Positions 55,756-64,000 of a DNA stretch of 64,000 nucleotides are shown here, in pieces. Position numbers and translations under genes: made by a program. Source of the stretch: Pseudoalteromonas luteoviolacea (lineage in GTDB: Bacteria > Pseudomonadota > Gammaproteobacteria > Enterobacterales > Alteromonadaceae); the NCBI RefSeq assembly GCF_021654285.1, contig NZ_JAKFZS010000005.1:124001-188000 (forward strand), given 5' to 3'. Every line of letters starts with the position of its first letter. Positions within the stretch are counted from its first letter, which is position 1. Below the pieces are notes generated by a model, which was not told the DNA's origin, did not search any database, and saw nothing but the letters and a program-made list of their open reading frames with translations.

Positions 55756-56874
55756 TTAGGTTGCAACGTGCTCAAATAAGACAAGGTCATCTCTATGAAT
55801 AACCACATTTGCACCTTGATAGCCCAGTACTTCGTTGATCTGTGCGCTATGTAACCCTTTGATCTGTTCAAGCTCCTGGCTGTCAAAGGCCACTAGTCCT
55901 TTCGCAATCACTTTACCCTGAATGCTCTTAAGCTCAATCAAATCACCACGTTGAAATTGCCCGCTCACATCTGTTATCCCTTTTGCCAACAGACTTGCCC
56001 CCTGTGAGCAAACCGCATTAATGGCACCAGCATCACAGATCAGCGCACCACTGCACCTAGGACCTGATAACAACCATTTTTTTCGCCCATCCAACGGCGC
56101 ATCAAAACGAATAAACTTCGTACTTTTCGCTAAACCAGAATGAATATTAACAATGACATTAGGCTCGCTACCTTTGGCTATTACGGTTTCAATCCCCGCA
56201 CGCTGTGCAATTTGAGCAGCTTGTAATTTTGTCGCCATGCCACCTGTGCCCAGCGAGGTACCCGCACCACCAGCAAGTGCTATGATGTGCTCATCTATTT
56301 CTCCCACTGTTTCAATGAGACGCGCATCGGGGTTTTGTCTTGGATCGGCTGTAAATAAGCCCGACTGATCAGTGAGGAGTAAAAGCCTATCTGCATTGGC
56401 CAAAATCGCCACCATTGCAGATAAATTGTCGTTATCTCCTACTTTAATTTCGCTGGTTGCCACGGCATCGTTCTCATTAATAATTGGCACCACATCATGA
56501 CGTAGCAATTGCGTTAATGTATCTCTAGCATTTAAATACCGCGCGCGATCTTCCACATCAGCTCGGGTCAACAATAGCTGCGCAACGGAGACATCAAAAA
56601 TCGAGAACAAACTTTGCCATAAGTGAATTAATTGCCCCTGCCCTATCGCGGCTAGCATTTGTTTTTCCGCAATTGAATTGCCAATGTCTTTAAGTAACGC
56701 AGAACGTCCAGCTGCAACCGCGCCACTTGAAACAAGAATAACCTGCCACCCCACCTTTTTTAACTCGACACACTGACTTGCCAATTCGACTAACCGAGGT
56801 TTATTTAACAGTGTACCTCCGGCTGTTAGCACACTAGTGCCCAACTTAACAACAATGACTTTACGATTAGTCAT
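55756..56874 (-). CDS. proB: Glutamate 5-kinase ProB
   Basis: This 372-residue enzyme starts proline synthesis by phosphorylating glutamate. It has an amino-acid-kinase domain (VVKLGTSVLTAGGT, VILVSSGAVAAGR, INENDAVAT and DNDNLSAMVA-like GDNDNLSAMVAIL) followed by a C-terminal PUA domain (about residues 275-370). Size matches E. coli ProB (367). The usual partner proA is not in this window. Confidence 0.96.
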   Translation of the reverse strand: MTNRKVIVVKLGTSVLTAGGTLLNKPRLVELASQCVELKKVGWQVILVSSGAVAAGRSALLKDIGNSIAEKQMLAAIGQGQLIHLWQSLFSIFDVSVAQLLLTRADVEDRARYLNARDTLTQLLRHDVVPIINENDAVATSEIKVGDNDNLSAMVAILANADRLLLLTDQSGLFTADPRQNPDARLIETVGEIDEHIIALAGGAGTSLGTGGMATKLQAAQIAQRAGIETVIAKGSEPNVIVNIHSGLAKSTKFIRFDAPLDGRKKWLLSGPRCSGALICDAGAINAVCSQGASLLAKGITDVSGQFQRGDLIELKSIQGKVIAKGLVAFDSQELEQIKGLHSAQINEVLGYQGANVVIHRDDLVLFEHVAT

Positions 56875-57081
56875 CTACTTACATCCACACTTCTCAAAAC
56901 AGAGTATTTTTATAACATGCACATGCCGAGTTGAATACTAAACAAACAGCCTAATGGAATTTATTTCAATGCCTTTTTCCTCATTACATGAGACATTTCA
57001 AATAACTCACATGTGGATTATGATCAATATCAAGCTCTACTTATACAAACGAGATGTATACTGCTATTCGAGGAGGTGACT

Positions 57082-57291
57082 ATGAAAAAGCCAAATTACA
57101 AAAAGGAGTTGATAATGCTTCCACTGCTGTTGATCAGCATCGCATTATGCATTGGGGGGCATTTTATCTTGCAGCCAAGCTACCAAAATAATCACTGGGC
57201 GGAGTATAGTCTCGCAGCATTACCATTTTTAATGTTTGCGATTGTGATCATTGCCATCAAAATTGCAATAAAAGCCGACAAAGAAGAGTGA
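57082..57291 (+). CDS. Small membrane protein, 69 residues
   Basis: This protein has two predicted membrane helices (about residues 11-31 and 41-61) and a charged C-terminus. A near-perfect GAGGAGGTGACT precedes the ATG at 57082. The frame extends earlier to 57013 but the SD settles the start. I recognise no family. It lies between proB and a secreted amidohydrolase and may have its own promoter. Confidence 0.65.
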   Translation: MKKPNYKKELIMLPLLLISIALCIGGHFILQPSYQNNHWAEYSLAALPFLMFAIVIIAIKIAIKADKEE

Positions 57292-57416
57292 ACTAACCTC
57301 ACACCTTTCAAAACGTGTATAACTTACTCTTTAACAAATTAATTCTTTATACTTGATATAAAGTAGAAAATAATTCATTTATAGGGCTTATAAAATATAA
57401 CAACAAAGGTATTGCT

Positions 57417-59060
57417 GTGAAAAAACTACTCTTACTTTGCTTATGTCTAGTAAGCCACTGGAGCCACGCGCAGTTTACCGTGATCCACAATGTGAATGGC
57501 TACACCCCCAACCGCGCCGGTGAAATTACTCAATTTAGTACGCTCGTCATCAAAGATGGTAAAGTCGTAAAGACTGGCGATAAAGATACCATCAAGCAAT
57601 ACCCCCAATCTACAACCATAGATGGTAAAGGCTTAACCATGTTACCTGGTCTCATTGATGCACATGGGCATGTCATTGGTCTAGGTGACAATTTATCTCG
57701 GCTGAATCTTCGCAGCACAAAGTCGATCTCTGAAGTTGGAGAGCGACTTAATCGCTATGCCAAAGGCAATCCTTCAGGATGGATAATTGGCCGAGGTTGG
57801 GATCAAACTAAATGGACACCAAATACTTTCCCAACAGCAGCAGACCTAGATAAATATGTTGCCGATCGCCCTGTCGTATTAACCCGAGTAGACGGACATG
57901 CGATTTGGGTAAACTCAAAAGCAATGCAACTGGCAAGTATCAGCCAACACACGCAGTCCCCAGAAGGTGGCGAGATCCTTCGTTTAGCCAATATGCAGCC
58001 TAGTGGTGTGTTTATCGATAAGGCTGAACAGCTTATCTTACAAAAAATCCCCAAACCCTCAAACGTTCAACTCAACAAAGCATTAGACAAAGCATCCGCG
58101 CACTTACTGAGTTTAGGGATCACATCAGTACATGACGCAGGTATTGATAAGGCAACGTGGCAGCTATATAAAACAAGATCGCAACGACATGCTATGCCTC
58201 TAAGAATTTATGCCATGCTCAGCGCATCCGATCCTCATCTAAAAGAAATGCTCAAAGCAGGCATTGTTAAAGAGCAAACCGATTATCTAACTATACGCAG
58301 TGTTAAAATCTATGCGGATGGCGCGCTAGGTAGCCGTGGCGCAGCCCTGTTAAAAGATTATAAAGACAGACCAGGGCACAAAGGTTTAATGCTTGAGCAA
58401 CAACCAGCACTGGAGTCATTGATTCGATTAAGCGTAAAACATGGCTTCAGTGCGCATACACATGCCATTGGAGATCGTGCGAATCGCATCGTTTTGGATA
58501 GCTATCAAAATGTATTTAAAGATACTGGCGGTAAACTACTTAGAAATCGTATCGAACACGCCCAAATCGTTGATGTTGCTGATATCGCTCGTTTCAAACA
58601 ATTAAAAATCATCCCCTCAATGCAGCCTGTGCACGCAACCTCAGATATGCATATGGCACAAAAGCGCCTAAGGGAGTCTCAACTCGAAGGCGCTTATGCA
58701 TGGCAAACTTTCCTCAAGCAAGGGATTAAAGTTGCGGCTGGTTCTGATTTTCCCGTCGAACTGGCTAATCCATTTGACGGTTTATACGCAGCTGTAACGC
58801 GAATGGATAAATCACAGCACCCCGAAGGAGGATGGCGAACAGGTGAGCGGCTAAGCAAACAACAAGCATTGCAAGCATTTACCCTAGATGCAGCTTATGC
58901 TGCTTTTCAAGAATTCAAACTAGGAAGCTTGGAACACGGAAAGTGGGCTGACTTTATTTTAATTGATCGCGATTACTTTGAAATCGACAACGATCAGCTA
59001 TTCAACATTCAAGTTGAACAGACATGGATCGCGGGAGAGCTAAAGTATAAACGCAATTAG
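57417..59060 (+). CDS. Secreted amidohydrolase, YtcJ-like family
   Basis: This 547-residue protein has a signal peptide (residues 1-18, ending HWSHA). The amidohydrolase_3 motifs are clear: GLIDAHGHVIGLG with metal His, VKIYADGALGSRGA, FSAHTHAIGDRA, RIEHAQIV and GSDFPVELANPFDG. The start is GTG with AAAGGT upstream. The family has broad, mostly unknown substrates (cyclic imides, N-acyl compounds). The signal peptide suggests a periplasmic or surface role. Confidence 0.9.
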   Translation: MKKLLLLCLCLVSHWSHAQFTVIHNVNGYTPNRAGEITQFSTLVIKDGKVVKTGDKDTIKQYPQSTTIDGKGLTMLPGLIDAHGHVIGLGDNLSRLNLRSTKSISEVGERLNRYAKGNPSGWIIGRGWDQTKWTPNTFPTAADLDKYVADRPVVLTRVDGHAIWVNSKAMQLASISQHTQSPEGGEILRLANMQPSGVFIDKAEQLILQKIPKPSNVQLNKALDKASAHLLSLGITSVHDAGIDKATWQLYKTRSQRHAMPLRIYAMLSASDPHLKEMLKAGIVKEQTDYLTIRSVKIYADGALGSRGAALLKDYKDRPGHKGLMLEQQPALESLIRLSVKHGFSAHTHAIGDRANRIVLDSYQNVFKDTGGKLLRNRIEHAQIVDVADIARFKQLKIIPSMQPVHATSDMHMAQKRLRESQLEGAYAWQTFLKQGIKVAAGSDFPVELANPFDGLYAAVTRMDKSQHPEGGWRTGERLSKQQALQAFTLDAAYAAFQEFKLGSLEHGKWADFILIDRDYFEIDNDQLFNIQVEQTWIAGELKYKRN

Positions 59061-59275
59061 TCTTTTGATTTAGCTAGCTTAAGCAGATGATAAATATTCA
59101 CCAATGCGAGTAATCCATTGGTCAATACAACAGGCCATGCACTGATCATAGTGCCGTAAATGGTAAAGCAAATACAACCAGCTAAATTAAACCAGCGTAG
59201 CTTGGTGACGTTAGTCATCATAAGAGACACAACTAAAAAGACAGAAGCCAGGTAGCCTAAATATTCCCAAGTCAT
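59057..59275 (-). CDS. Small three-helix membrane protein (YgjV/CBU_0592-like)
   Basis: This 72-residue protein has three hydrophobic segments (about residues 5-20, 27-42 and 46-62) in a PQ-loop/YgjV-like pattern (WEYLGYLASVFLVVSLMM, then LVNIYHLLK). GGGAGGAGAG precedes the ATG at 59275. Families of this size include the CBU_0592-type membrane proteins, but I cannot assign it with certainty. It overlaps the convergent amidohydrolase gene by four bases. Confidence 0.7.
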   Translation of the reverse strand: MTWEYLGYLASVFLVVSLMMTNVTKLRWFNLAGCICFTIYGTMISAWPVVLTNGLLALVNIYHLLKLAKSKD

Positions 59276-59587
59276 TTGTTCTCTCCTCCCAGTTAGGTTA
59301 GCATTGACGGTTAAAACGATATTCAAGTCATTTTAAGGATAATTACAGGCTTCATTTAAGCCTAAACTGCATATGCGCAAGTTAGTTTTCTACACACTTA
59401 CTAGATAAATCAGTATAGTTATGAATAGTTTAGCCAACACCCATACTGCAGAGTAATTAATTCACTTAGTTAAGGATAAGCGAGAATAAAGTCTTAAAAT
59501 AAGTCACGTGTATAGCTTTGAATAACTCAGTTCATGCTATCTTTATACTAATTTAATAAATAGGACAATTGTCCGAGAGCTAACCAG

Positions 59588-60244
59588 ATGTTCCAATATC
59601 ACTTTTCAACCACTTTGGTCGAGCAACTACTCAGTTTTGCGGGTAATAGTTTTCAACATAGAAAAAAAGAAATCTTAATCCATCAAGATGAACCGCTTAG
59701 TAAATTGATCTTAGTCAGAAGTGGTACTGTTTCTTTCAGTTACGATGTCGGTAATGGAAGACGCTTACTTCTTGGGCAGTTAGACTGTAACAACACTTTA
59801 ATCGGCGAAATAGAAGCACTCAATAATCAACCCTGTATATACACTGTTACCTGTTTAAGTGATGTGCAATATAACTTGATCGAGCTAAAGCACTGGCGAC
59901 AATTGCTATTAGAGCAACCAGACCTAAGCCTGTATACCGCTCAGACTATTGCCGCTAAATTTACCGAGAACCAAAAAATAAATCTTGATAAATTACTATT
60001 ACCATTGAGCTACAATATCGCCAAAGACTGCTTACTAAGAGCCGAAGATAAACATTCTACTCTGCTTCGCGCCTATTCAACTGTCAGTGCAGAAGCTGAA
60101 CGATTTGCAACAACCGAACGAGCTTACCGACGCGTTGTGAGTGAGCTTGTACAAAAGGGCTTAATAGAGAGAACAAATGCAGGTTTGAAGCCTGTTGACT
60201 TGAACGCACTGAACGATTTTGTAGACAGTTTTTCTCAGCTCTAA
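59588..60244 (+). CDS. Crp/Fnr-like transcriptional regulator
   Basis: This 218-residue protein has an N-terminal cyclic-nucleotide-type beta-roll (about residues 20-115; LVRSGTVSFSYDV, then GEIEALNNQPC). A C-terminal helical DNA-binding segment follows (RFATTERAYRRVVSELVQKGLIERT). The cAMP-pocket Arg-Ser seen in Crp is not evident. It resembles E. coli YeiL. Its target is unknown. It is a single gene with 261 bases upstream containing no other gene. Confidence 0.83.
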   Translation: MFQYHFSTTLVEQLLSFAGNSFQHRKKEILIHQDEPLSKLILVRSGTVSFSYDVGNGRRLLLGQLDCNNTLIGEIEALNNQPCIYTVTCLSDVQYNLIELKHWRQLLLEQPDLSLYTAQTIAAKFTENQKINLDKLLLPLSYNIAKDCLLRAEDKHSTLLRAYSTVSAEAERFATTERAYRRVVSELVQKGLIERTNAGLKPVDLNALNDFVDSFSQL

Positions 60245-60478
60245 ATTTGATATATTATTATTTTATTAACATTGTAGCGTTCAGATCCCAATTCTAGATC
60301 AGTGTGTTATTATTAAACGTGAATTTTTGGATAAAGTTAGGTCTGTTCACTTGACGAACATTTAATGTACGCTTATTCTCTAATTCACTAATTTGCATGC
60401 AGGGCAAGGCTTTCTTACATCTGCACCAATTGGTTATAACTCTCAGTTTACTTGTATTTAAAGGAAAAGGTAAAAATC

Positions 60479-62059
60479 ATGGGAAATAAAAATTTGAAGC
60501 TAACTAAACTTGCCCTCGCATTGGGTTTAACAGTTGGTTTAACAGGTTGTTTCAGCGATAACGACAACGATGTTGTAGTCACTCCGCCAGATCCAGGTGG
60601 TGATACAGTAAAAATTCCTACACCTGATACCCCACCAGCACTATCTTCATACATTTCATTGATCGTTACCGACAATGCTAATGATAACGTCGTTTCTTCT
60701 TCAATCAGCTTTTTAGCAGATGGTGAGGCATTTACAGGTGTTACAGCCTTAGATGGTTCAGCTTTAACAGAAGCTGATACACAATCAGACACAGGCAGCT
60801 TCACATTTAAATTGGCTGATGGTGTTACTGTAGATGACTTTGTCGTCGTAGTAAATGCCGAAAATTATATTCAAAACAGTGCAGTAGTTGATATATCTGG
60901 CGATCAGGACGTAATTGATGTCGCGGTTAAGCTGATCAGTGCTGAAGGTATAGTTAAAACTGTTACCGGTACATCTACTGGTGGTAAACTTGCAGAAGCA
61001 GTTGCAGAAGAGAACATCAGCATTCCAACTGATATAGAACTTCAAGACGCAGATGGTAACCCAGTATCAGGTGAAGTTACTATTGCTGTTGCAGCAGCAG
61101 ATACGGGAGCTGGTGATGTAAACGCAGCTGACCTTATCCCAGCAGGTCTTAATAACGGCACTGCTGGTGCAGGTCAAGTATTAGTCCCTGCAGCCGTTGT
61201 AACTGTTAACATTGACGCTGGTGGTACGGCTGTTAAGAAACTATCAGCCCCTGTTGAACTAACAGCAAACATTGCTAGCGATTTTAAAGCTGGCCTTGCT
61301 CAAGGTGACTCATTTGACGTATTCACTTATAACGAAGTAACAGGTGTTTGGTCAGACTTGGGTAGTGATGCTACCTTAGGTGAGTTAAGCAACAACAGTT
61401 TCCCTGCAAAATTTGAAACTTCGAACTTTTCAAGTTTCGTACCTGTAGAGGCTGTAGCAGCGTGTTCGACTCCAGTATCCTTCGCGTTCACAGGTACTGA
61501 AGTACCAGCATCAGGCTTGAACTTAAGAATTGCTTCTAATACTCTAAAAATCATTGAGAAAATTAAGCAGTCAAACGGTACTCTTTTCAGTGCTGACGCA
61601 GCTAAAAATGCAGGTATTACTGCAACTTCGACAGTTGATATAGCGGTCGTAGATGATAATGGTAACTCTTGGGGTTCTGCGTCTGGTGTTAGCTTATGTG
61701 GTGAAATTACGTTAAACCTTGCACCACAAGTAACTTATACAGACCAAACATTTGCCTTAACGTACACATGTAGCAACTCAGATACTCCTGATGATACACT
61801 GAACTTTACAGGCGCATTAGTACGCTATAACCAAGCAGGCAAAGCACCTCTTATTGCAACTGAAACATCTGCGGGTACATACTCTCTTACAGGTCTGCAG
61901 AATGAAGCAACTTATCAAATCTCTGTAATTCCAGTGGGTGTTGATGTAGGCAGTGCTTCTCTAACAGTAGCTGATTTCGTTGCTGGTGGTGATAACCCAT
62001 CATTCAACGTTGCTCGTGATAACTGTTCAGTTCAGGTTGTTACTGGCTCTGGTAGTTAA
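60479..62059 (+). CDS. Large acidic lipoprotein with Ig-like repeats, unknown function
   Basis: This 526-residue protein has a lipobox LTGC (C24) followed by Asn/Asp/Pro-rich linker, then Ala/Thr/Val/Asp-rich beta-sandwich-like repeats. It has few Lys or Arg and several long stretches of small residues, as in surface-exposed Ca-dependent or carboxypeptidase-regulatory-like domains. FSSFVPVEAVAACS separates two halves. I recognise no specific family. The frame starts earlier, but the ATG at 60479 has AAGG and begins the signal peptide. It lies alone with its own terminator. Confidence 0.72.
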   Translation: MGNKNLKLTKLALALGLTVGLTGCFSDNDNDVVVTPPDPGGDTVKIPTPDTPPALSSYISLIVTDNANDNVVSSSISFLADGEAFTGVTALDGSALTEADTQSDTGSFTFKLADGVTVDDFVVVVNAENYIQNSAVVDISGDQDVIDVAVKLISAEGIVKTVTGTSTGGKLAEAVAEENISIPTDIELQDADGNPVSGEVTIAVAAADTGAGDVNAADLIPAGLNNGTAGAGQVLVPAAVVTVNIDAGGTAVKKLSAPVELTANIASDFKAGLAQGDSFDVFTYNEVTGVWSDLGSDATLGELSNNSFPAKFETSNFSSFVPVEAVAACSTPVSFAFTGTEVPASGLNLRIASNTLKIIEKIKQSNGTLFSADAAKNAGITATSTVDIAVVDDNGNSWGSASGVSLCGEITLNLAPQVTYTDQTFALTYTCSNSDTPDDTLNFTGALVRYNQAGKAPLIATETSAGTYSLTGLQNEATYQISVIPVGVDVGSASLTVADFVAGGDNPSFNVARDNCSVQVVTGSGS

Positions 62060-62077
62060 TTAAAGTAAACTGAATTT

Positions 62078-62104
62078 AAAGCTGCGTATATCGCAGCTTT
62101 TTTA
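62078..62104 (+). terminator. Rho-independent terminator of the lipoprotein gene
   Basis: AAAGCTGCG and CGCAGCTTT form a 9-bp stem around TATAT, followed by a T-run. It lies 19 bases after the stop codon. Confidence 0.9.
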
Positions 62105-62270
62105 TTTTTTACGCCTCTAAAAACTCCCATATTCGCTTTTCTACTTAGTATTTTTGCACATTCCGCATTCTAAACAACACTCGATAAAATACGACATTTT
62201 GATAAAAACAATTCTTGGCAGCAAAAAACTTACCGAAGAGTTCTTTGCTATATAGATAAGTTAAAACTAC

Positions 62271-63462
62271 ATGTAACTCCCCCATAAACTGAAACAGTCC
62301 ATAAGTAGAATTTCTATCAATATAAGAAGGAAATTTTACGATGCGAAAAAGTAAGTTCACTGAAACACAGATAGTCGGCATGATCAAAGAAGCTGAATCG
62401 GGTGTGCTTGTACCAGAAATATGTCGTAAACATGGTGTTGGTCAAAGTACATTTGATAAGTGACGTTCTAAATATGGTGGGATGGACGCCTCTGATGTGA
62501 AGCGTTTAAAAGAGCTTGAAGATGAAAATCGCAAGCTAAAAGACATGTTTGCGACTCTCAGTTTAAAACATTCAATGCTTGAGGAAATCATCTCAAAAAA
62601 AGCTGTGAAAAAAAGCAGGCGCAGAGCTTGGGTCGAACACTTAAGAGCACGGTTTGAGGTTAGCGTAGCATTTGCTTGTGACGCAGCGGGTTTAGGTCCA
62701 AGCGTTTATTACTATAAATGTAAGCGACCATCGGATGATGATGTGATTGATGCTTTGTTAGCGCTTGTTGAGCGACACCCTAGGTGGGGCATGCCAAAGC
62801 TGTTTAAACGGCTTTGGCATCAATCAAGCAAAGTATGGAATAAAAAGCGCGTTGAGCGAGTGTATAACCTGCTTAAACCTAACCTTAGACGAAAAAGGAA
62901 ACGCCGTGTGCCAACACGCACACCAAAGCCGTTAAGCGAACCGAGCAAACATAATGACTCGTGGTCGATGGATTTTATGAGCAATGCGCCTAGTTACGGA
63001 CATCGCTTTAGAACACTGAATGTGCTGGATGAATACAACCGCCAAGCCTTAGCAATTGAGGTCGATACAAGCCTGACAGCAGAACGCGTTATTCGAGTGT
63101 TGGAACGGGTCATTGCATGGCGCGGAAAACCCAAATAAATTCGAGTGGATAATGGTCCTGAATTTACATCGAATGCTCTGGAAAATTGGGCTGCTGAAAA
63201 ATGCATAAAACTTGAGTTTATTAAACCAGGTAGTCCATATCAAAACGGTTTTGTTGAGCGATTTAATCGCAGCTGTCGATAAGAGGTATTGGATTTATAT
63301 CTGTTTGAATCACTGCAGCAAGTTCGTGACATTACAGATGAATGGTTAGATATTTATAATTATGAACGGCTTCACGATGAACCATGAGCTCAAACTCCAA
63401 TGAGCTATCTTGAGGCTGCATAATTCTACTAATGAGCTGTATAAAAGCTAAGGGAGTTACAT
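62271..63462 (+). mobile_element. Decayed IS3-family insertion sequence
   Basis: An 1192-base element bounded by the inverted repeats ATGTAACTCCC (62271-62281) and GGGAGTTACAT (63452-63462), 11 bases identical. Inside is a transposase with the IS3-family HTH and DDE integrase core. No target-site duplication remains: flanks read TAC on the left and TTG on the right. It is an old, inactive copy. A close IS407-type relationship is likely but not proven. Confidence 0.8.
62341..63423 (+). pseudogene. IS3-family transposase, four in-frame stops
   Basis: One frame reads through from the ATG to the final stop with no frameshift, but it holds internal stops at 62461 (TGA, in DK-stop-RSKYGG where Trp is expected), 63136 (TAA), 63280 (TAA) and 63385 (TGA). 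The N-terminal OrfA-type HTH (RKSKFTETQIVGMIKEAESG) is fused in frame to the OrfB-type integrase (WSMDFMSNAP, VDNGPEFTSN, FVERFNR), although most IS3 elements use a frameshift there. It is inactive. Confidence 0.85.
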
Positions 63463-63616
63463 TTGTTGCAGCATAGTTCCATTAACGAATTGCTTTAGTA
63501 CTGAGGCAGTTAAAAAATCAATCGGACTGGAAGTTTCTAATTAAGAATACCAACATAATATTAACCTTCCGAGCTGGCAAATAGTGCCAACTCAGAAGCA
63601 TAATGACTAAAGAAGG

Positions 63617-64000
63617 TTATTTATATGTTTCAAACGCCTCTTTCATTCGCGCTAGGTTGTCATAAATATAATCTACAGATAGACGGTCTTGATTAAAGAA
63701 AGTGCCCTGTAAACTCTGTGGAGAACTTGGAATATATGCTTTTTGATATACTAAAGCATTATGAGATTCCGAGATCCTCGTTTGTACAGAGTGACTCCAG
63801 GCTTTGTTCCCCTTAATTTGTCCATACTTACTGACGTTCATATCTTTTCTAGGTGTAAGTGGAATACTAAATGAAATACCAGCTACTTTCGCATCCGTAT
63901 CATATCCGAAAATAGAAATATAACTATCTCCAAACCAGAACTTAGTTTCGACTTTCACACCACTGTCACGTCTCCAAAATTCACCGGCAGAAACATGGAA
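63617..64000 (-). CDS. yjbH: YjbH-like exopolysaccharide outer-membrane protein, 3' end only
   Basis: The frame is open to the window edge; 127 C-terminal residues plus the stop are visible. FWRRDSGVKVETKFWFGDSY, then GISFSIPLTPRKDMN and KYGQIKGNKAW match the C-terminal region of YjbH-family outer-membrane proteins, partners of YjbEFG in exopolysaccharide export. The apparent first Met here is only an internal GTG. A YjbE/F/G operon would be expected beyond the window. Assigned from memory of the family motif. Confidence 0.65.
   Translation of the reverse strand, partial: FHVSAGEFWRRDSGVKVETKFWFGDSYISIFGYDTDAKVAGISFSIPLTPRKDMNVSKYGQIKGNKAWSHSVQTRISESHNALVYQKAYIPSSPQSLQGTFFNQDRLSVDYIYDNLARMKEAFETYK

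Noticed and set aside
55756..56874. Missing proA beside proB as a broken proline pathway
   Set aside because: proA is unlinked from proB in many gammaproteobacteria, so absence from the window says nothing.
62461..63387. UGA/UAA recoding in the IS transposase (e.g. selenocysteine or stop-codon readthrough)
   Set aside because: Stops of both kinds are scattered at ordinary residues, there is no downstream structure of the SECIS type, and the target duplication is gone. Decay is the simpler explanation.

Overview
The window looks like chromosome of a marine gammaproteobacterium of the Alteromonadales, most likely Pseudoalteromonas or a close relative. This is judged from the gene set (long PstC and PstA forms, TIGR02449 gene plus zapA, DUF3581, YggN, several c-di-GMP proteins, argE divergent from argCBFGH) and the moderate GC content; no rRNA or tRNA gene is present to confirm it. 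Coding density is high and most genes are housekeeping.

Bases 1-16900 are dominated by phosphate metabolism. After the tail of a GGDEF-EAL protein and a small membrane protein come, on the minus strand, pstC-pstA-pstB-phoU, a DUF47 (PhoU-like) gene, a Pit phosphate transporter and oxyR. Facing away on the plus strand are a GcvR-like ACT protein and ppk-ppx. Sequences matching the PhoB box sit upstream of both pstC and ppk, so phosphate uptake and polyphosphate turnover are probably co-regulated. No pstS or phoBR is present. An EAL-HDOD protein and rlmJ follow.

Bases 17000-31500 hold a cell-division pair (TIGR02449 coiled coil, zapA), a metallo-beta-lactamase-fold protein lacking its metal motif, mltD, a SlyD-like isomerase, an SDR/amidohydrolase pair, yggN, two DUF1566 proteins, two poorly characterised genes and an RND efflux operon ending in an overlapping msrA. 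Bases 31480-40600 carry btuB with a clear cobalamin riboswitch, yajQ, a VanZ-like gene, a panE-family gene, thiI, a TetR regulator, coaD, a Wzi-like outer-membrane protein and, unannotated because of its size, a 55-residue peptide gene with a double-glycine leader. Its stop codon overlaps the start of a 169-residue membrane protein. This is the strongest candidate for something undescribed.

Bases 41100-47800 are the arginine cluster argCBFGH with divergent argE and a tandem pair of ARG boxes between them. Bases 47800-59300 contain DUF3581, a cytochrome b561-type protein, a YqhD-like dehydrogenase with divergent LysR, a glutathione peroxidase/OhrR-type operon with a palindrome over its promoter, gltX, a glutaredoxin-like protein, a GGDEF cyclase, proB, a secreted amidohydrolase and small membrane proteins. 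The last 5 kb hold a Crp/Fnr-like regulator, an unknown lipoprotein, a decayed IS3-family element with four in-frame stops, and the 3' end of a YjbH-like exopolysaccharide outer-membrane protein cut by the window edge.
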